Source of the DNA: Stieleria maiorica
GTDB taxonomy: Bacteria; Planctomycetota; Planctomycetia; Pirellulales; Pirellulaceae
Reading direction: 5' to 3'
Length of the DNA stretch: 64,000 nucleotides
NCBI RefSeq assembly: GCF_008035925.1
Contig: NZ_CP036264.1
Location: 7,845,641 to 7,909,640, forward strand
This document shows positions 62,631 through 64,000 of the stretch, piece by piece. A program made the translations under genes and the position numbers. How positions within the stretch are numbered: position 1 is the first letter of the stretch; the number at the start of each line of letters is the position of its first letter. Under the pieces are notes generated by a model. It was not told where the DNA came from. It worked only from the letters and a program-made list of their open reading frames with translations, and did no database searches.

Positions 62631-63536
62631 ATGTCTTTGAGTAACCTCACCCGCATATCTGCAATGGTCCTCGCAACTCTGGCGATGTCATCAAGTCTCA
62701 TTGCCCAACAGCACGACCACGCAGACCACCAGCACGCTACACATAGTCACGATGGCCACGATCATTCTGCCGTAGAGCAGGGGCCGAACGGCGGGACCAT
62801 TCAAATCGTAGGAACTCAGCGAATCGAGACGGTCATTGTTCCCAAAGGCATCATGTTCATGCTGCTTGATAGCGACGGGAAGGTAGTTGGTGCTCCGAAG
62901 GCGAGCGGGTCACTGAAACTCCGCGTCGGCGAGGGGAAGAAGGATTATCCGTACGAGTTGAAGCCACTAAAAAACAATGCAATTGGCGTCGCGGTCGATC
63001 TCTCGAGTGTGAGCGGCCACCTGCTACATATGGACGTGACGCTCAACGGAGTCGCTTCGCAGCCGGTTTCTTTTCATGCGATGGGCAAAGTTGCTGACGG
63101 AAAGCTCTCTGACGCAGTTTTGATCAGCTTGCAGGCCACATGTCCAGTCAGCGGTAAAAAACTTGGCTCGATGGGGGCACCGCCAAAAGTCATGGTCGAA
63201 GGCAAGCCTCTGTTCGTGTGCTGTGCGGGTTGCAGTGACCGAGTAAAGGCTGCACCGCAGCAGTACCTCGCCAAATACTACACGGCGAAGGGCGAACAGG
63301 TTCGGCCCGGCGTCTTCAAGGCAACGCTGGCCGACGCCAGTGCAATTGCTGCACAAAAGGTCTGTCCCGTGATGGATGAGCCTTTGGGAGGAATGGGGGC
63401 TCCCTTGAAAGTCAACGTGAAAGGCAAGGCAGTCTATATCTGCTGCGTTGGCTGTGCCAAGAAGCTGCACACGCAGCCGGACGAGTACCTTGCAAAGCTC
63501 ACCAAGATGGGCGTCAAACCTCCAGCGATGAAGTAG
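62631..63536 (+). CDS. exported protein with beta domain and two CPV-CCxGC modules
   Basis: 301 residues from ATG 62631 behind AAGGAAAG; the in-frame upstream region is out of keeping with a signal. Signal MVLATLAMSSSLIAQ, a His-rich stretch, then the beta domain QGPNGGTIQIVG ... MLLDSDGKVV, shared with the protein at 34465-35877. Two modules follow: TCPVSGKKLGSMGAPPKV ... VCCAGC and VCPVMDEPLGGMGAPLKV ... YICCVGC. It looks like the ancestor-size form of the four-module protein. Confidence 0.8.
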   Translation: MSLSNLTRISAMVLATLAMSSSLIAQQHDHADHQHATHSHDGHDHSAVEQGPNGGTIQIVGTQRIETVIVPKGIMFMLLDSDGKVVGAPKASGSLKLRVGEGKKDYPYELKPLKNNAIGVAVDLSSVSGHLLHMDVTLNGVASQPVSFHAMGKVADGKLSDAVLISLQATCPVSGKKLGSMGAPPKVMVEGKPLFVCCAGCSDRVKAAPQQYLAKYYTAKGEQVRPGVFKATLADASAIAAQKVCPVMDEPLGGMGAPLKVNVKGKAVYICCVGCAKKLHTQPDEYLAKLTKMGVKPPAMK

Positions 63537-63762
63537 GGGGCTGTATGAGTTCGCCCCCAAAGCAGATTCGATGTCGTATCGAACGCACGTGGGCTCGTCT
63601 CAACCTCGAAGGCATTGATGGCGCCGTGGATGAAGACGACAATGTGGAGATTTTGGGTATTTCGAATCTTTACATCGACATTGACTCAGGACGGAAATCG
63701 ACCAATACTATAGGCGTCAGAGTAGATACTCTCTTGAAGTCCAACCTCCCTTTCATTGCTGC

Positions 63763-64000
63763 ATGTTCACCCGTTACATCCACTTGCTGATGTGCCTGAC
63801 CGTGCTGGTTTGTCCAGCGATGGGTGGGGCTTGCTGTGCGGATGTGGGTGATTCTTCGGTTGAGCTTGGAGGTTGCGAGCATCACTGCTGTTGTGATGCA
63901 GAAGGGGAGCAAGCTCCGGCCGCTCCTGATTGTCCTGAGCCGTGCCACGATTGTTTCTGTGCGGGGGCCTTGCCTCCGGGGTTCAATGCGTCGGTCGAAC
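63763..64000 (+). CDS. Cys-rich exported protein, 3' truncated by window
   Basis: An open frame from ATG 63763 runs off the right edge (79 codons visible). Signal IHLLMCLTVLVCPAMGGA, then CCADV, GCEHHCCCDAE, CPEPCHDCFCAG: a very Cys-rich mature part like the protein at 41975-42550, which heads a pump operon. A further metal cluster may therefore begin here. TTGACT (63681-63686) and TACTAT (63706-63711) are a weak promoter candidate with 19-base spacing. Confidence 0.6.
   Translation, partial: MFTRYIHLLMCLTVLVCPAMGGACCADVGDSSVELGGCEHHCCCDAEGEQAPAAPDCPEPCHDCFCAGALPPGFNASVE

Noticed and set aside
63545-63790. 81-codon open frame at the right edge
   Set aside because: No signal, no motif, and it overlaps the promoter region and start of the more convincing Cys-rich gene at 63763.

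Overview
The window looks like a planctomycete chromosome, with Rhodopirellula/Pirellula-type relatives the best guess. Reasons: giant membrane-anchored caspase-like and von Willebrand proteins, a HEAT-like lipoprotein next to them, dispersed intergenic repeats, many GTG/TTG starts and a very large exported-protein content. No rRNA or species marker is present, so this is inference.

Region 1 (1-16.1 kb) is G+C-rich and looks like resident chromosome. It holds the C-terminus of a PAAR-tip protein, a Trm112-like/methyltransferase protein, an operon with a HEAT-like lipoprotein and a 1.6k-residue membrane protein (caspase-like plus vWA domains), a 214-bp tandem repeat array, a second giant protein whose caspase-like domain has lost its cysteine, and a second methyltransferase. 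It ends at a tRNA-Pro(CGG) gene.

Region 2 (16.2-27.1 kb) is visibly less G+C-rich and reads as the backbone of an integrated plasmid-like element. Directly after the tRNA lie a tyrosine recombinase, an XRE repressor with its own operators, small accessory genes, an HTH/nucleotidyltransferase toxin-antitoxin-like pair, parB-parA, paired palindromes that may be the centromere, a RepA-like initiator, iteron-like repeats and a long inverted repeat made of two facing DnaA boxes. A structured RNA follows: a near-perfect group II intron domain V sits UPSTREAM of a group II-like 5' end (GTGCGCC) and about 1.1 kb of hairpins, then a 217-residue non-reverse-transcriptase ORF. That order suggests a circularly permuted group II intron.

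Region 3 (27.2-64 kb) is a very large copper/silver-type resistance island. It contains a cytochrome c, a P1B-ATPase with YHS and heavy-metal-binding domains, a CsoR repressor, a K+-channel-like protein, a SpoIIE-type phosphatase, two complete HME-RND pump/adaptor pairs (35-42 kb and 54-61 kb), a TolC-type outer membrane protein, an ECF sigma factor and a distant zinc-finger anti-sigma, Met-rich and Cys-rich exported proteins, and four exported proteins built from repeated CPV...CCxGC modules. In the middle is a redox module: glutamate dehydrogenase with a Cys-rich insert, an FAD/2Fe-2S reductase, a cytochrome b-like protein and a seven-heme cytochrome c. Four 17-bp palindromes (ATACCC-N5-GGGTAT type) in front of the ATPase, the csoR segment, the divergent pump/TolC operons and the Met-rich gene look like one CsoR regulon. 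The island runs off the right edge and no right attachment site was seen.
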